Shown: positions 17,480 to 26,436, counted from the first letter of the stretch. The stretch is 64,000 bases of DNA from an uncultured Lachnospiraceae bacterium (GCA_934438085.1 CAKSBC010000005.1:1-64000); one strand, 5' to 3'. Program-made: numbers and translations. The notes: generated from the letters alone by a model not told the origin.

Positions 17480-18884
17480 TAATATGAACGATAAGACATT
17501 GCCAACAAAAGAATATTCTGTATCCGTCCGTGATGCGGCTTTTCCAAAGCCTTTTTATCAGGGGCTTGAATTTAACGCTCCCGCTCACGGCAACTGGAAC
17601 ATTGTACACATAGGAATGCTTCTGCCTGAGGCAAGACAGATCTATGTATGCGCTGATAACTGCATGAGAGGCGTTGTCCTTACAGCTGCAGAGATGAATG
17701 CAGAGGACAGATTTTCCTTTGTACTGCTTGATGAGGCAGACATGACAGTAGGCAATCTTGAGGATGTAACGATTGACGGCGTTTCAGCCTGCATAGATAA
17801 ATTAGACTCGCATCCTCCGGTGGTACTTCTTTTCACTGTGTGTGTACATCATTTCTTAGGCTGTGATCTTGACTACGTATACCGCAAATTAGGCGAAAGG
17901 TATCCTGACATATTCTTCGCACGCTGTTATATGGATCCTCTCTTACAGAAAACCAGGCCCACTCCGGATCAGAAGCTTAGACTTGCAATGTATGAGCCGC
18001 TTAAGGCATTGCCGGTAAACAGACATACAATAAGTCTTATCGGAAGTGAGCTTCCTTTACATAAAAGCAGCGACCTTTACCGTATCATAGAGCTTGTAAG
18101 CTGCGGCAAGATATCAAATGCAATTAAGCTTAAGGAAATTGCCTCCTGTACAAGCTATAAAGAGTATCTGACCATGGGTGAAAGCGCTTTATTTATAGCA
18201 GATTTCCCGGGTGCACTTATGGGACTTGAGGCATTAGGAAAACGTTTGGAGCGGCCTTATCTTTATCTTCCGATGAGCTTTAACTATGATGAGATCAAAG
18301 GTCTGTGGAGCAGCTTTGCACAAGCACTTTACTCATACTGTATCAAAGGTTCAAAGGCAAATGCGAAATGCACTTTGCCGGATCACATTCAAAAGCTTAT
18401 CCTTACAGATATTGAAAATCAAAAAGCCCTATGTGAAAATGCTCTTTCATCTCTTAAAGGCCTTATCGACGATACTGAAATACGTATAGACTATGTATTC
18501 CATCCGAGACCTTTAGGGCTTGCAAGACTTCTGCTTGAACATGGTTTTAATGTAAGTACAGTATACATCGATGTCATAAGCGCAGAGGAAGAAGCTGATC
18601 TTGATTGGCTTAAGCAAAATGCTCCTGACCTGCTGCTTTGTTCAACGGTGCAGGTCGAAGCCCGTATCCGTAAAAGAAACAGACCTGATGTTTTGGCTAT
18701 AGGTCAGAAGGCTGCCTGGTTTTCCGGCACGGCTCATTTTGTAAATGCTGTATACGGCGCCGGGCTCTGGGGCTTTGACGGTATCTTAAGGCTTTGCGAG
18801 CTCATGGAACAGGCCTACAGAGAGGAAAAGAATACAAAGGATCTTATTACACGTAAGGGCTGGGGGTGTGCAAGTTGCGTATAG
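17469..18884 (+). CDS. NifD-like nitrogenase component 1 protein (separate copy)
   Basis: A 471-residue protein related to the N-terminal half of the fused gene at 9259. Shared landmarks are a Cys pair (here Cys61 and Cys65 in VCADNCMRG), Cys125 in LFTVCVHHFLGCD, TISLIGSELPL, and CTSYKEYLTM. It ends with GCASCV (Cys467, Cys470), a C-terminal CxxC not seen in the fused protein. Conserved Cys at equivalent places suggest an Fe-S cluster at a subunit interface. The ATG at 17469 overlaps the upstream stop by 11 bp and has no strong ribosome binding site, so translation is probably coupled; an alternative ATG is at 17484. It overlaps the K-like gene by 19 bp. Confidence 0.8.
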   Translation: MFSDNMNDKTLPTKEYSVSVRDAAFPKPFYQGLEFNAPAHGNWNIVHIGMLLPEARQIYVCADNCMRGVVLTAAEMNAEDRFSFVLLDEADMTVGNLEDVTIDGVSACIDKLDSHPPVVLLFTVCVHHFLGCDLDYVYRKLGERYPDIFFARCYMDPLLQKTRPTPDQKLRLAMYEPLKALPVNRHTISLIGSELPLHKSSDLYRIIELVSCGKISNAIKLKEIASCTSYKEYLTMGESALFIADFPGALMGLEALGKRLERPYLYLPMSFNYDEIKGLWSSFAQALYSYCIKGSKANAKCTLPDHIQKLILTDIENQKALCENALSSLKGLIDDTEIRIDYVFHPRPLGLARLLLEHGFNVSTVYIDVISAEEEADLDWLKQNAPDLLLCSTVQVEARIRKRNRPDVLAIGQKAAWFSGTAHFVNAVYGAGLWGFDGILRLCELMEQAYREEKNTKDLITRKGWGCASCV

Positions 18885-20269
18885 AAAATTCATACAGAAT
18901 AATACCCTGCTATACCGCGGATGTTTCCGGTGTATGTTCGGCTCTTTATGAACTCGGCGGTATGGTCGTAATGCACGATCCTTCCGGCTGTAATTCCACA
19001 TACAATACTCACGATGAAACCCGTTGGTATGATAATGACAGTCTGATATATATCACCGGACTTACCGAAATGGATGCCATAATGGGCAATGACAAAAAGG
19101 TAGTTCGAGATGTCACTGATGCAGCGAAAAGACTTTTACCTAAGTTTATAGCACTGTGCGGCTCTCCCATACCTTTTCTTAACGGTACAGACTACAACGC
19201 CATCGCAGCCCTGATTGAAAAAGAATGCGGAATCCGTACATTTGCAGTCGAAACCAACGGCATGCACGATTATATCAGAGGTGCAGGTACAGCTTTAAGA
19301 CGTTACTCTGAATGCGTAATGAAGCCTTTGTGGGACAAAGTCCTCATTCAAAAAAACATGCACCGTGGTGTCAATATTGCAGAGAGCGCACACTGTTTAA
19401 ATAAGGATTTTGTCAATGAAAATATCTCACAAAAATCCGTTGCAAACTCTGTAGCCGGTTCACCTGTGTACAAAATAAATACCGGTATTTCGCAAACTTT
19501 GGCGGAACATGCTGAAATTTATCCACATAATTATGATAAATCAGACAAAAATCACAGTGTAGTTATCAACATTTTGGGTGCAACTCCGCTTGATTTCACT
19601 GTTGAAAGCTCGGTTTGTTCACTAAAAAACGCATTAATCAACAGAGATATCCACATTTTAACATCTTTTTCCGCATCTTGTGGTGAAGATGTTGACAAAT
19701 TGCAAAATGCTGTTCTTGCGGATGTTAACCTTGTTGTTTCGGCTGTTGGCATGCCTATGGCTGAATACATGTATGAAGAATACGGCATCCCTTATGTCGC
19801 CGGGATACCTGTCGGAGATTTCGCAGATACTCTTTGCAAAGATATCCTGAGAGCCGCTTCAGAGAAGATTCCATGCATTGTATCTTATAATGATGCACGA
19901 ATGCAGTTTGCAAAAAACAGCTCAGTACATATAAATGATAATGCTAAGCTTCCTCTTGCCGTAATAGGTGAGGCCGTCACCATGGGTTCATTAGCTGCAG
20001 CATTATCCATTCGATATAATATCCCGGTCAGTGTGCTTTGCCCGCTTGAGGATTCAGCTGCACTGCTTTCAGTCTCTGACTTTAAATTCCGCGGTGAAAA
20101 CCAATGTACCGAGCTTATGAAGCGGTTTGAGCACGTTATAGCAGATCCGTTATATCTGCCTATATGTCCTAAAGGAACTACGCTTCACCGACTTCCGCAT
20201 GAAGCATTTTCAGGAAGATGCTGCCGGCAGGAAATGAAGGATATATTCTTATATCCCGATGAATGGTAG
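18866..20269 (+). CDS. NifK-like nitrogenase component 1 protein (separate copy)
   Basis: A 467-residue homologue of the C-terminal half of the fused gene at 9259. Shared blocks are GVCSALYELGG, DPSGCNSTY with Cys42, HDETRW, GLTEMDAIMG, CGSPIPFLNGTDY and ILGATPLDFT. Further Cys are at 2, 15 and 24. The C-terminus has a distinct tail with a CC pair (SGRCCRQEMK). The first codon is GTG within the end of the D-like gene. A TTG at 18875 preceded by GGGGG is an alternative start. Together with 17469 it should form an alpha2beta2-type complex served by a NifH-like partner, probably the product of 8472. Substrate unknown. Confidence 0.8.
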   Translation: MCKLRIENSYRIIPCYTADVSGVCSALYELGGMVVMHDPSGCNSTYNTHDETRWYDNDSLIYITGLTEMDAIMGNDKKVVRDVTDAAKRLLPKFIALCGSPIPFLNGTDYNAIAALIEKECGIRTFAVETNGMHDYIRGAGTALRRYSECVMKPLWDKVLIQKNMHRGVNIAESAHCLNKDFVNENISQKSVANSVAGSPVYKINTGISQTLAEHAEIYPHNYDKSDKNHSVVINILGATPLDFTVESSVCSLKNALINRDIHILTSFSASCGEDVDKLQNAVLADVNLVVSAVGMPMAEYMYEEYGIPYVAGIPVGDFADTLCKDILRAASEKIPCIVSYNDARMQFAKNSSVHINDNAKLPLAVIGEAVTMGSLAAALSIRYNIPVSVLCPLEDSAALLSVSDFKFRGENQCTELMKRFEHVIADPLYLPICPKGTTLHRLPHEAFSGRCCRQEMKDIFLYPDEW

Positions 20270-20303
20270 GATAAATTGTAAATTAAACTATAGAGGATAA
20301 AAA

Positions 20304-21566
20304 ATGGGACTTAACGATACACCTTCCGGAGAGCGTGTACATATAGGCTTCTTCGGATGCAGAAATGCCGGTAAATCAAGCCTTGTAAATGCCGTGACAG
20401 GTCAGGAGCTTTCTGTGGTTTCAGACATTCTCGGCACTACCACTGATCCGGTTAAAAAGACTATGGAACTTCTGCCTTTGGGTCCTGTCGTCATAATCGA
20501 CACTCCGGGTTTTGACGACAGCGGCAGTCTCGGAGAGCTGAGAGTAAAGAAAACAAGACAGATACTCGGTCAGACAGATATTGCAGTATTGGTTACCGAC
20601 GCCTTAAGAGCGCCTAATGCATGCGAAAATGAGCTTATAGCCCTCTTCAAAGAGCTCAGCATTCCTTTTGTAATTGCATACAATAAATGCGATCTGCTTG
20701 AAAATAATGTACCTGATACATTTTCAGCAGTTCCTAATGAGCGAAAAATATGTGTAAGCGCTCTTAAATGTCAAAATATATATGAGCTTAAGGAGCTTAT
20801 CGCAGGGCTCATTAAGCAGGATAAAAATGAAGTATTTTTGTGCGGAGATCTGATTAAGCCTGGAGATATCGTGCTTCTTGTAATCCCTATTGATAAGGCC
20901 GCGCCTAAGGGAAGGCTCATACTTCCGGAGCAGATGGTCATCAGAGATGTTTTGGACAATGACGCCATACCGGTCTGCATCAAGGAAGACCGATTAGCTG
21001 AGTTTCTGGAAAGGCCGGGCTTTAAGCCGTCTATAGTGATTACAGACAGTCAGGTCTTCGGTCCGGTATCCAAGATAGTACCTGAGGATATCCCTCTCAC
21101 CTCCTTTTCAATACTTATGGCAAGACATAAGGGACTTTTAAAAGAAGCTGTAAGAGGTGCAGCCGCACTTAAAGCAATGCACGATAAGACAGTAATGCCA
21201 AAGGATCATACTGAGCTTAATGCGTCTAAGCCTTACCGCATACTTATATCCGAGGGCTGTACACATCACAGACAGTGCGATGATATAGGCACAGTTAAGA
21301 TCCCGCGCTGGCTTGATGAATATATCGGAGGTTCTTTAGATGTCTCCTTCAGCTCCGGCCAGCAATTTCCGGAGGATGTCAGCGGCTACGACCTCATCAT
21401 ACACTGCGGAGGCTGCATGCTGAATGAAAAGGAAGTATCAACACGCATGAAAAGAGCCATGGCTCAGGGTACTGCAATAACCAATTACGGTATTGCCATA
21501 GCACAGTTTAAGGGTATACTTAAGCGTTCAACAGCAATGCTTCCGGAAGTAAACGACCTGCTTTAA
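20304..21566 (+). CDS. hydF: HydF, [FeFe]-hydrogenase maturation GTPase
   Basis: Scaffold on which the diiron subcluster of the H-cluster is assembled before transfer to HydA. The Era-like GTPase domain shows GCRNAGKSS (P-loop, residues 18-26), GTTTDPV, DTPGFDD and NKCD. The C-terminal Fe-S domain has the expected ligands: Cys319 and His321 in GCTHH, and His367, Cys368 and Cys371 in HCGGC. The length of 420 is typical. It follows the NifK-like gene by 34 bp and precedes hydE by 29 bp. Finding it without hydG and hydA in the neighbourhood is unusual. Confidence 0.95.
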   Translation: MGLNDTPSGERVHIGFFGCRNAGKSSLVNAVTGQELSVVSDILGTTTDPVKKTMELLPLGPVVIIDTPGFDDSGSLGELRVKKTRQILGQTDIAVLVTDALRAPNACENELIALFKELSIPFVIAYNKCDLLENNVPDTFSAVPNERKICVSALKCQNIYELKELIAGLIKQDKNEVFLCGDLIKPGDIVLLVIPIDKAAPKGRLILPEQMVIRDVLDNDAIPVCIKEDRLAEFLERPGFKPSIVITDSQVFGPVSKIVPEDIPLTSFSILMARHKGLLKEAVRGAAALKAMHDKTVMPKDHTELNASKPYRILISEGCTHHRQCDDIGTVKIPRWLDEYIGGSLDVSFSSGQQFPEDVSGYDLIIHCGGCMLNEKEVSTRMKRAMAQGTAITNYGIAIAQFKGILKRSTAMLPEVNDLL

Positions 21567-21595
21567 GCATTTACATAATTAACACATAATTATTT

Positions 21596-22723
21596 ATGGA
21601 CAGAATTAAACTTATAGATAAATTAAATACCGCTCATGATCTTTCAGATGAGGAATTCTATCAGCTTATATATCCGCTTTGCTCTGCGGGGCTTAGGGAT
21701 GAATCAGCTCCGGATAATTCAGCATTAAAAGCTTATGCTGATGCCGCTGCATGGACCAAGGATGAAGAGGAATATCTTTATATTACGGCACGTGCGGCAG
21801 CTGATGCAAATTACGGAAAAAGCGTATTCTTAAGAGGTCTTATAGAATTCACCAATTACTGCAAAAATGACTGCTATTACTGCGGTATACGCTGCTCAAA
21901 TAAAAATGCCGAGCGTTACCGTCTTACAAAGGAAGACATTTTAAACTGCTGCAATCAGGGCTACGATTTAGGCTTCCGCACCTTTGTACTGCAGGGCGGT
22001 GAGGATCCGTTCTTTTCAGATGAGCGCATATGCGATATAGTTTCGGCGATAAAGCTTAAACACCCAGACTGCGCTGTTACGCTTTCAATAGGTGAAAAGG
22101 AAAGAGACAGCTATCAGGCATATTTTGATGCCGGAGCCGACAGATATCTCCTTCGTGAGGAGACCTCGGACAATGAGCATTATCATTATCTGCACCCGGA
22201 AAGCTTAAGTATGACACACAGGCAGAACTGCCTATTCACGCTTAAAAGCATCGGCTATCAGGTAGGCTGCGGCATAATGGTCGGATCACCTATGCAAACC
22301 CCCGAGGCGGTTATAAAGGATCTTCGCTTTATGCAGGAGCTTAAGCCTCATATGATAGGAATAGGCCCGTTTATACCACACAAGGATACAAAGTTTGCAG
22401 ATATGCCTGCAGGGACTCTGACAGATACACTGCATCTTCTCAGCATTTTAAGACTCATGTTCCCTGATGTTCTGCTTCCGGCTACTACAGCTTTAGGCAC
22501 CATACATCCGCTGGGACGTGAAATGGGTATAAAGGCCGGTGCGAATGTAGTTATGCCAAATCTTTCTCCTACCGGAGTCAGAGGCAAATATCTGCTTTAT
22601 GACGGTAAGATATGCACCGGAGATGAAGCTGCCGAATGCCGCATGTGCATGCAGCGACGCATAGAGAGCACAGGCTGTCACGTTGAGATCTCAAGAGGCG
22701 ATCATTGCTCGCTATCGCACTAA
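21596..22723 (+). CDS. hydE: HydE, radical SAM [FeFe]-hydrogenase maturase
   Basis: Radical S-adenosylmethionine enzyme that acts on the HydG-made Fe-cysteine-CO/CN synthon during synthesis of the azadithiolate-bridged diiron site. The CX3CX2C motif is at Cys89, Cys93 and Cys96 (YCKNDCYYCGI), within a BATS-type radical SAM barrel (LQGGEDPFF, LSIGEKE, GCGIMVGSPMQTPE, PFIPHKDT, VVMPNLSPT). The length of 375 is slightly above the usual 350. A related radical SAM family, PylB, shares the fold, but position directly after hydF supports HydE. No clear Shine-Dalgarno precedes the ATG. Confidence 0.92.
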   Translation: MDRIKLIDKLNTAHDLSDEEFYQLIYPLCSAGLRDESAPDNSALKAYADAAAWTKDEEEYLYITARAAADANYGKSVFLRGLIEFTNYCKNDCYYCGIRCSNKNAERYRLTKEDILNCCNQGYDLGFRTFVLQGGEDPFFSDERICDIVSAIKLKHPDCAVTLSIGEKERDSYQAYFDAGADRYLLREETSDNEHYHYLHPESLSMTHRQNCLFTLKSIGYQVGCGIMVGSPMQTPEAVIKDLRFMQELKPHMIGIGPFIPHKDTKFADMPAGTLTDTLHLLSILRLMFPDVLLPATTALGTIHPLGREMGIKAGANVVMPNLSPTGVRGKYLLYDGKICTGDEAAECRMCMQRRIESTGCHVEISRGDHCSLSH

Positions 22724-22810
22724 GCTTATAAAATTTATTTTTACATATAGATATTACAATGAAAGGAAGTTTGGTCGTTTTATCTTTACAATGACCGGAC
22801 GCAAACACAA

Positions 22811-23869
22811 ATGGATACTATCAAGAGCTTTCTTAGGAAAAAGGACATAATCTTTTCTGCTCACCGCTACGGCATAGATGCCATGGGCGCTATGGCGCAG
22901 GGACTTTTTGCCAGTCTTCTTATCGGCACTATCATAAAGACCCTCGGAGAGCAGACAGGCATCAGCTTTTTGACGGATGCCGGAGTTTTTGCTCAGGGTA
23001 TGGCAGGTCCTGCAATGGCCGCATCCATAGGCTATGCACTTCATACTCCTCCGCTTGTACTGTTCTCACTTATAGCTGTCGGCAGTGCGGCAAATTCACT
23101 GGGCGGTGCCGGAGGCCCTCTGGCAGTATACTTCATTGCAATAATCGCAGCTGAGTTCGGAAAATTAGTAAGCAAGGAGACCAAGGTTGATATAATCGTA
23201 ACTCCTGCAGTTACAATACTGGTCGGAGCTGCCTTAAGCATGCTGTTTGCTCCTTCTATCGGACGTGTAGCTTCATCTATCGGCAGCATTATCATGTGGG
23301 CTACTGAGCTTCAGCCTTTCCTCATGGGAATACTTGTGTCCGTTCTTGTAGGTATTGCTCTTACACTTCCTATTTCAAGTGCCGCAATATGTGCCGCGCT
23401 CGGTCTTACCGGGCTTGCCGGCGGAGCTGCCGTTGCAGGCTGCTGCGCTCAGATGATAGGCTTTGCAGCACTCAGCTACAAGGATAACGGAGTCGGCGGT
23501 ATTGTCAGCCAGGGTCTCGGAACCAGCATGCTGCAGATGCCGAATATCCTTAAAAAGCCTGTAGTATGGCTTCCTGCAATCATCACATCTGCCATAACAG
23601 GTCCTATAGCAACCTGTGTATTCAAGCTTCAGATGAACGGCCCTGCTGTTTCCTCAGGTATGGGAACCTGCGGACTTGTAGGCCAGATCGGTGTATATAC
23701 AGGCTGGGCTTCCGATGTTGCTCAGGGCTTAAAGTCAGGCATCACAGCCTCCGACTGGATCGGGCTCATTCTTATAAGCTTCGTGCTTCCTGCTGTTTTA
23801 TGCCTGCTGTTCGGACTTTTCTTCCGCAAAAACGGCTGGATAAAGGAAGGTGACCTTAAGTTAAGTTAA
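22811..23869 (+). CDS. PTS_EIIC_2-type membrane protein
   Basis: Integral membrane protein of the PTS EIIC type 2 family; about ten hydrophobic segments over 352 residues, with Gly-rich loops (GSAANSLGGAGGPLAVYF, GLTGLAGGAAVAGCCAQMIG, SSGMGTCGLVGQIGVYTGW). Unlike classical sugar PTS permeases there is no IIA or IIB domain in or near the gene, so phosphotransfer-coupled transport is doubtful and the substrate is unknown. It starts 87 bp after hydE on the same strand and may be co-transcribed with the cluster. The ATG has only a weak upstream ribosome binding site. Confidence 0.82.
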   Translation: MDTIKSFLRKKDIIFSAHRYGIDAMGAMAQGLFASLLIGTIIKTLGEQTGISFLTDAGVFAQGMAGPAMAASIGYALHTPPLVLFSLIAVGSAANSLGGAGGPLAVYFIAIIAAEFGKLVSKETKVDIIVTPAVTILVGAALSMLFAPSIGRVASSIGSIIMWATELQPFLMGILVSVLVGIALTLPISSAAICAALGLTGLAGGAAVAGCCAQMIGFAALSYKDNGVGGIVSQGLGTSMLQMPNILKKPVVWLPAIITSAITGPIATCVFKLQMNGPAVSSGMGTCGLVGQIGVYTGWASDVAQGLKSGITASDWIGLILISFVLPAVLCLLFGLFFRKNGWIKEGDLKLS

Positions 23870-23960
23870 ACAAGCGTATTTCATATCACTTATTTTTATG
23901 ATATGCTGATTAAAAATCTTAACCACTAAGTTTAAGTCAAATTGCGAAGAGAGGTATTTT

Positions 23961-24725
23961 ATGGAAATGAATCTGAAGCTTGATGCTTTTGACGCAGTGC
24001 TTTTTGATCTCGACGGTACTATTTACTGGGGCTCAGAGCTTATCCCGGGTGCCAATGACACCATAGCGTTTTTCAGACATCATGGTAAGAGAGTATTCTT
24101 CACAACAAACAACTCTACAAAGACAAGAGAACAGATATATGAGCGTCTCAACAAGATGGGTGTAGATGCCAAATATGATGAGGTCCTTACCAGCGGCTAT
24201 GTTGCAGCCGATTACGCTCACCGCAATAATATGAAGGATATCCATATATTCGGTTCAGCCAACCTGATAAATGAATTCAGAGCATTCAATATTGAAGTTA
24301 ATCAGGAAGAGGATGCAGAGAATCTGCTGATAGGTTATGATCCCGGTATGACTTATGAGGATCTTACAAAAGCAATAAGAGTTGCCATGCACTGCAAGAC
24401 CATCATGGTCTGCAACAGAGAAAGGATCTTCGCCGGCGAGGGGGCAAGGCCGTTCCCGGGCTGCGGTGCAATGACAGCTCCTGTAGAATGGTGCGCAAAC
24501 CGTACAGCAGATATAGTAATAGGAAAGCCTAATACAATGATCGTAGAGTTCTTAGAGGCCGCCTATAACATCGTCCCTGCAAGAGCACTCGTTATAGGTG
24601 ATACATATGAAAGTGACGTTGCCATGGCCAAGAATGCCGGCTGTCCATCCATATGCATTACCAAAAAGGAATATGATGATACGATCTGTGTGAAGACTAT
24701 AGCCAGCATACCGGCTCTGTTTTGA
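23961..24725 (+). CDS. HAD-IIA family phosphatase (NagD/AraL-like)
   Basis: Cytoplasmic sugar- or nucleotide-phosphate phosphatase of HAD subfamily IIA. Residues 15-22 hold LFDLDGTI (motif I), TTNNSTKTREQ near residue 50 is the NagD-type motif II region, GKPN near residue 191 is motif III, and VIGDTYESDVAMAKNAG near 213-229 is motif IV. A CAP domain lies between (about 80-180). The length of 254 is normal. GAAGAGAGG precedes the ATG. Its stop overlaps the TTG of the EamA gene, so the two are probably coupled. Confidence 0.9.
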   Translation: MEMNLKLDAFDAVLFDLDGTIYWGSELIPGANDTIAFFRHHGKRVFFTTNNSTKTREQIYERLNKMGVDAKYDEVLTSGYVAADYAHRNNMKDIHIFGSANLINEFRAFNIEVNQEEDAENLLIGYDPGMTYEDLTKAIRVAMHCKTIMVCNRERIFAGEGARPFPGCGAMTAPVEWCANRTADIVIGKPNTMIVEFLEAAYNIVPARALVIGDTYESDVAMAKNAGCPSICITKKEYDDTICVKTIASIPALF

Positions 24726-25660
24726 GGCAAATTAAATTGGACAACGATAAAAAAAGCGAACAGAGCAAGAGCTCTGCCGCTGTAACAAATGAAAACTACA
24801 ATATAAAAAAAGGCATTATTTGCATACTTATAGCAGGCATGGGTTTTTCACTCATGACTGCTTTTGTACGTCTTTCAGGCTCGCTTCCTACCTTTGAAAA
24901 AGCATTTTTCAGAAACTTTGTAGCAGCCATAGTTTCCATATACCTGATCATAAAAAAAGGTGAGCTGAATGCCGGTGCGCTTAAGCTGCAAAGAAAAAGC
25001 TATCTGCCGCTTCTGGTTCGATGCACCGCCGGAACTGTCGGCATTATCTGTAATTTCTGGGCAGTAGATCACATAGCGCTTGCAGATGCCAATATGCTTA
25101 ATAAAATGTCGCCATTTTTCTGCATGATATTTGCAACTATACTGCTTAAGGATATGCCTAAGCACACGGATATCTTATGCATTATTATGGCAATAGTCGG
25201 CGCAGTATTTGTTGTAAAGCCGGGAAGCAGTCTGTTTCAGCCGGGTTCATTGGTAGGTCTTTTAGGCGGCCTCGGAGCGGGACTTGCCTATTGCTGCGTG
25301 CGTATACTCGGCATGCAGCATGTTAAGGGTGAGATCATCGTTGCAGCCTTCTCGATATTTTCGTCTTTGGTGTGCCTGCCGTTTATTATCATCGACCATG
25401 AGCCCATGAGTCTTTATCAGCTCAGTATGCTGATACTTGCCGGATGCTCTGCAGCGGCTGCACAGCTTGCCATTACCGCTGCCTACACCTACGCACCGCC
25501 TAAGGAAATATCCGTATATGACTATTCTCAGGTCATCTACGCCGCATTAATTGCCTTTATCGTTTGGGGCGAAATACCTGATCACTACAGCATTGCCGGC
25601 TACATTATCATAATAGCCGCAGCTATACTTCACTGGCGCATTCAGCTTAACGATAAATAA
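24722..25660 (+). CDS. EamA/DMT-superfamily transporter
   Basis: Ten-helix drug/metabolite transporter with two EamA repeats (about residues 32-160 and 175-305). Hallmarks are FEKAFFRNFVAAIVS, NMLNKMSPFFCMIFATILLKDMPK ending the first repeat, and the second-repeat YDYSQVIYAALIAFIVWGEIPD. The cytoplasmic N-terminus (about 30 residues) is Lys/Ser-rich. The start is uncertain: TTG at 24722 overlaps the upstream stop (TTGA), while TTG at 24737 has GAGG at good spacing. The substrate, probably an amino acid or metabolite exported from the cell, is unknown. Confidence 0.85.
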   Translation: MRQIKLDNDKKSEQSKSSAAVTNENYNIKKGIICILIAGMGFSLMTAFVRLSGSLPTFEKAFFRNFVAAIVSIYLIIKKGELNAGALKLQRKSYLPLLVRCTAGTVGIICNFWAVDHIALADANMLNKMSPFFCMIFATILLKDMPKHTDILCIIMAIVGAVFVVKPGSSLFQPGSLVGLLGGLGAGLAYCCVRILGMQHVKGEIIVAAFSIFSSLVCLPFIIIDHEPMSLYQLSMLILAGCSAAAAQLAITAAYTYAPPKEISVYDYSQVIYAALIAFIVWGEIPDHYSIAGYIIIIAAAILHWRIQLNDK

Positions 25661-25674
25661 TTTTTCAAAATAGC

Positions 25675-25699
25675 ATGGCTGGAAATTGCATAAAGCCAT
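25675..25699 (+). terminator. Weak terminator between convergent eamA and phoU
   Basis: ATGGCT (25675-25680) can pair with AGCCAT (25694-25699), followed by TTCTTTAGC. It lies between the two convergent stop codons and would serve the plus-strand transcript. Confidence 0.4.
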
Positions 25700-25703
25700 T
25701 TCT

Positions 25704-26354
25704 TTAGCTAAGCTCATCACTTTTATGAACACCGGTCACTGAAAATACAGCCCATTCGGCTATATTGGTTGCGTGATCACCGATCCTTTCGAGATATTTT
25801 GCTATCATCAGCAGATCGACAGCCTTTTCGGCATCATCGTTTTTCTTTGCTATGATATCAATTATCTCGTTTTTCATTTCATTGAAAAGATCATCGACCT
25901 CATCATCATATTTTATTATGTTCTGAGCAAGTGTGACATCCTTTTTAACGTAGGCATTTACACTTTCCGTAACCATATAGATAACGTGCTTTGCCATGTC
26001 TCCTATCTTTGTCATGTTAATGATAGGGTCACCGTCTATGTATTTCACAAGCTCGGCTATGTCAGCTGCCTGATCACCGATTCGCTCCATATCAGTTATC
26101 ATTTTGAGTGCTGCCGATATCTGTCTTAAATCGCTTGCGACAGGCTGCTGCAAAAGCAGCTTTAAGCACAATGACTCAATGTCTCTTTCCTGATGATCTA
26201 TATCTGTATCAAGCACCGAAACACTTTCGGCTCCTGCCTTATTGTTATTGATAAGTGCATCCGTCGCCATGGTTATGACACTTTCGCACTGCTCTCCCAT
26301 CTCTATAAGTCCTTTATGCAGACTTTTAAGCTGTCCGGTAAATCTGTCTCTCAT
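25704..26354 (-). CDS. phoU: PhoU phosphate regulator
   Basis: Helical-bundle protein that links Pst transport to the phosphate two-component system and represses signalling when phosphate is plentiful. The 216 residues contain two PhoU three-helix repeats with their metal-binding acidic motifs (DTDIDHQERDIE, ALKMITDMERIGDQAADIAE, KYDDEVDDLFNEMKNE, AKYLERIGDHATNIAEW). It is the last gene of the pst operon, 82 bp after pstB. No phosphate sensor kinase or response regulator is adjacent. Confidence 0.95.
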   Translation of the reverse strand: MRDRFTGQLKSLHKGLIEMGEQCESVITMATDALINNNKAGAESVSVLDTDIDHQERDIESLCLKLLLQQPVASDLRQISAALKMITDMERIGDQAADIAELVKYIDGDPIINMTKIGDMAKHVIYMVTESVNAYVKKDVTLAQNIIKYDDEVDDLFNEMKNEIIDIIAKKNDDAEKAVDLLMIAKYLERIGDHATNIAEWAVFSVTGVHKSDELS

Positions 26355-26436
26355 TTATCTTTCTCCCGATAAGTAATTTTAGGTTTCTGCGGTAAATATA
26401 AATCTTCGTCTTTTATCTTTCTGCTGATACTTTCAC

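Noticed and set aside
8472..20269. True nitrogen fixation genes (nifHDK)
   Set aside because: No nifE, nifN, nifB or FeMo-cofactor genes are present, the NifH-like protein is short, and the component-1-like proteins lack recognisable cofactor-pocket motifs. Nitrogenase-like is the supportable label.
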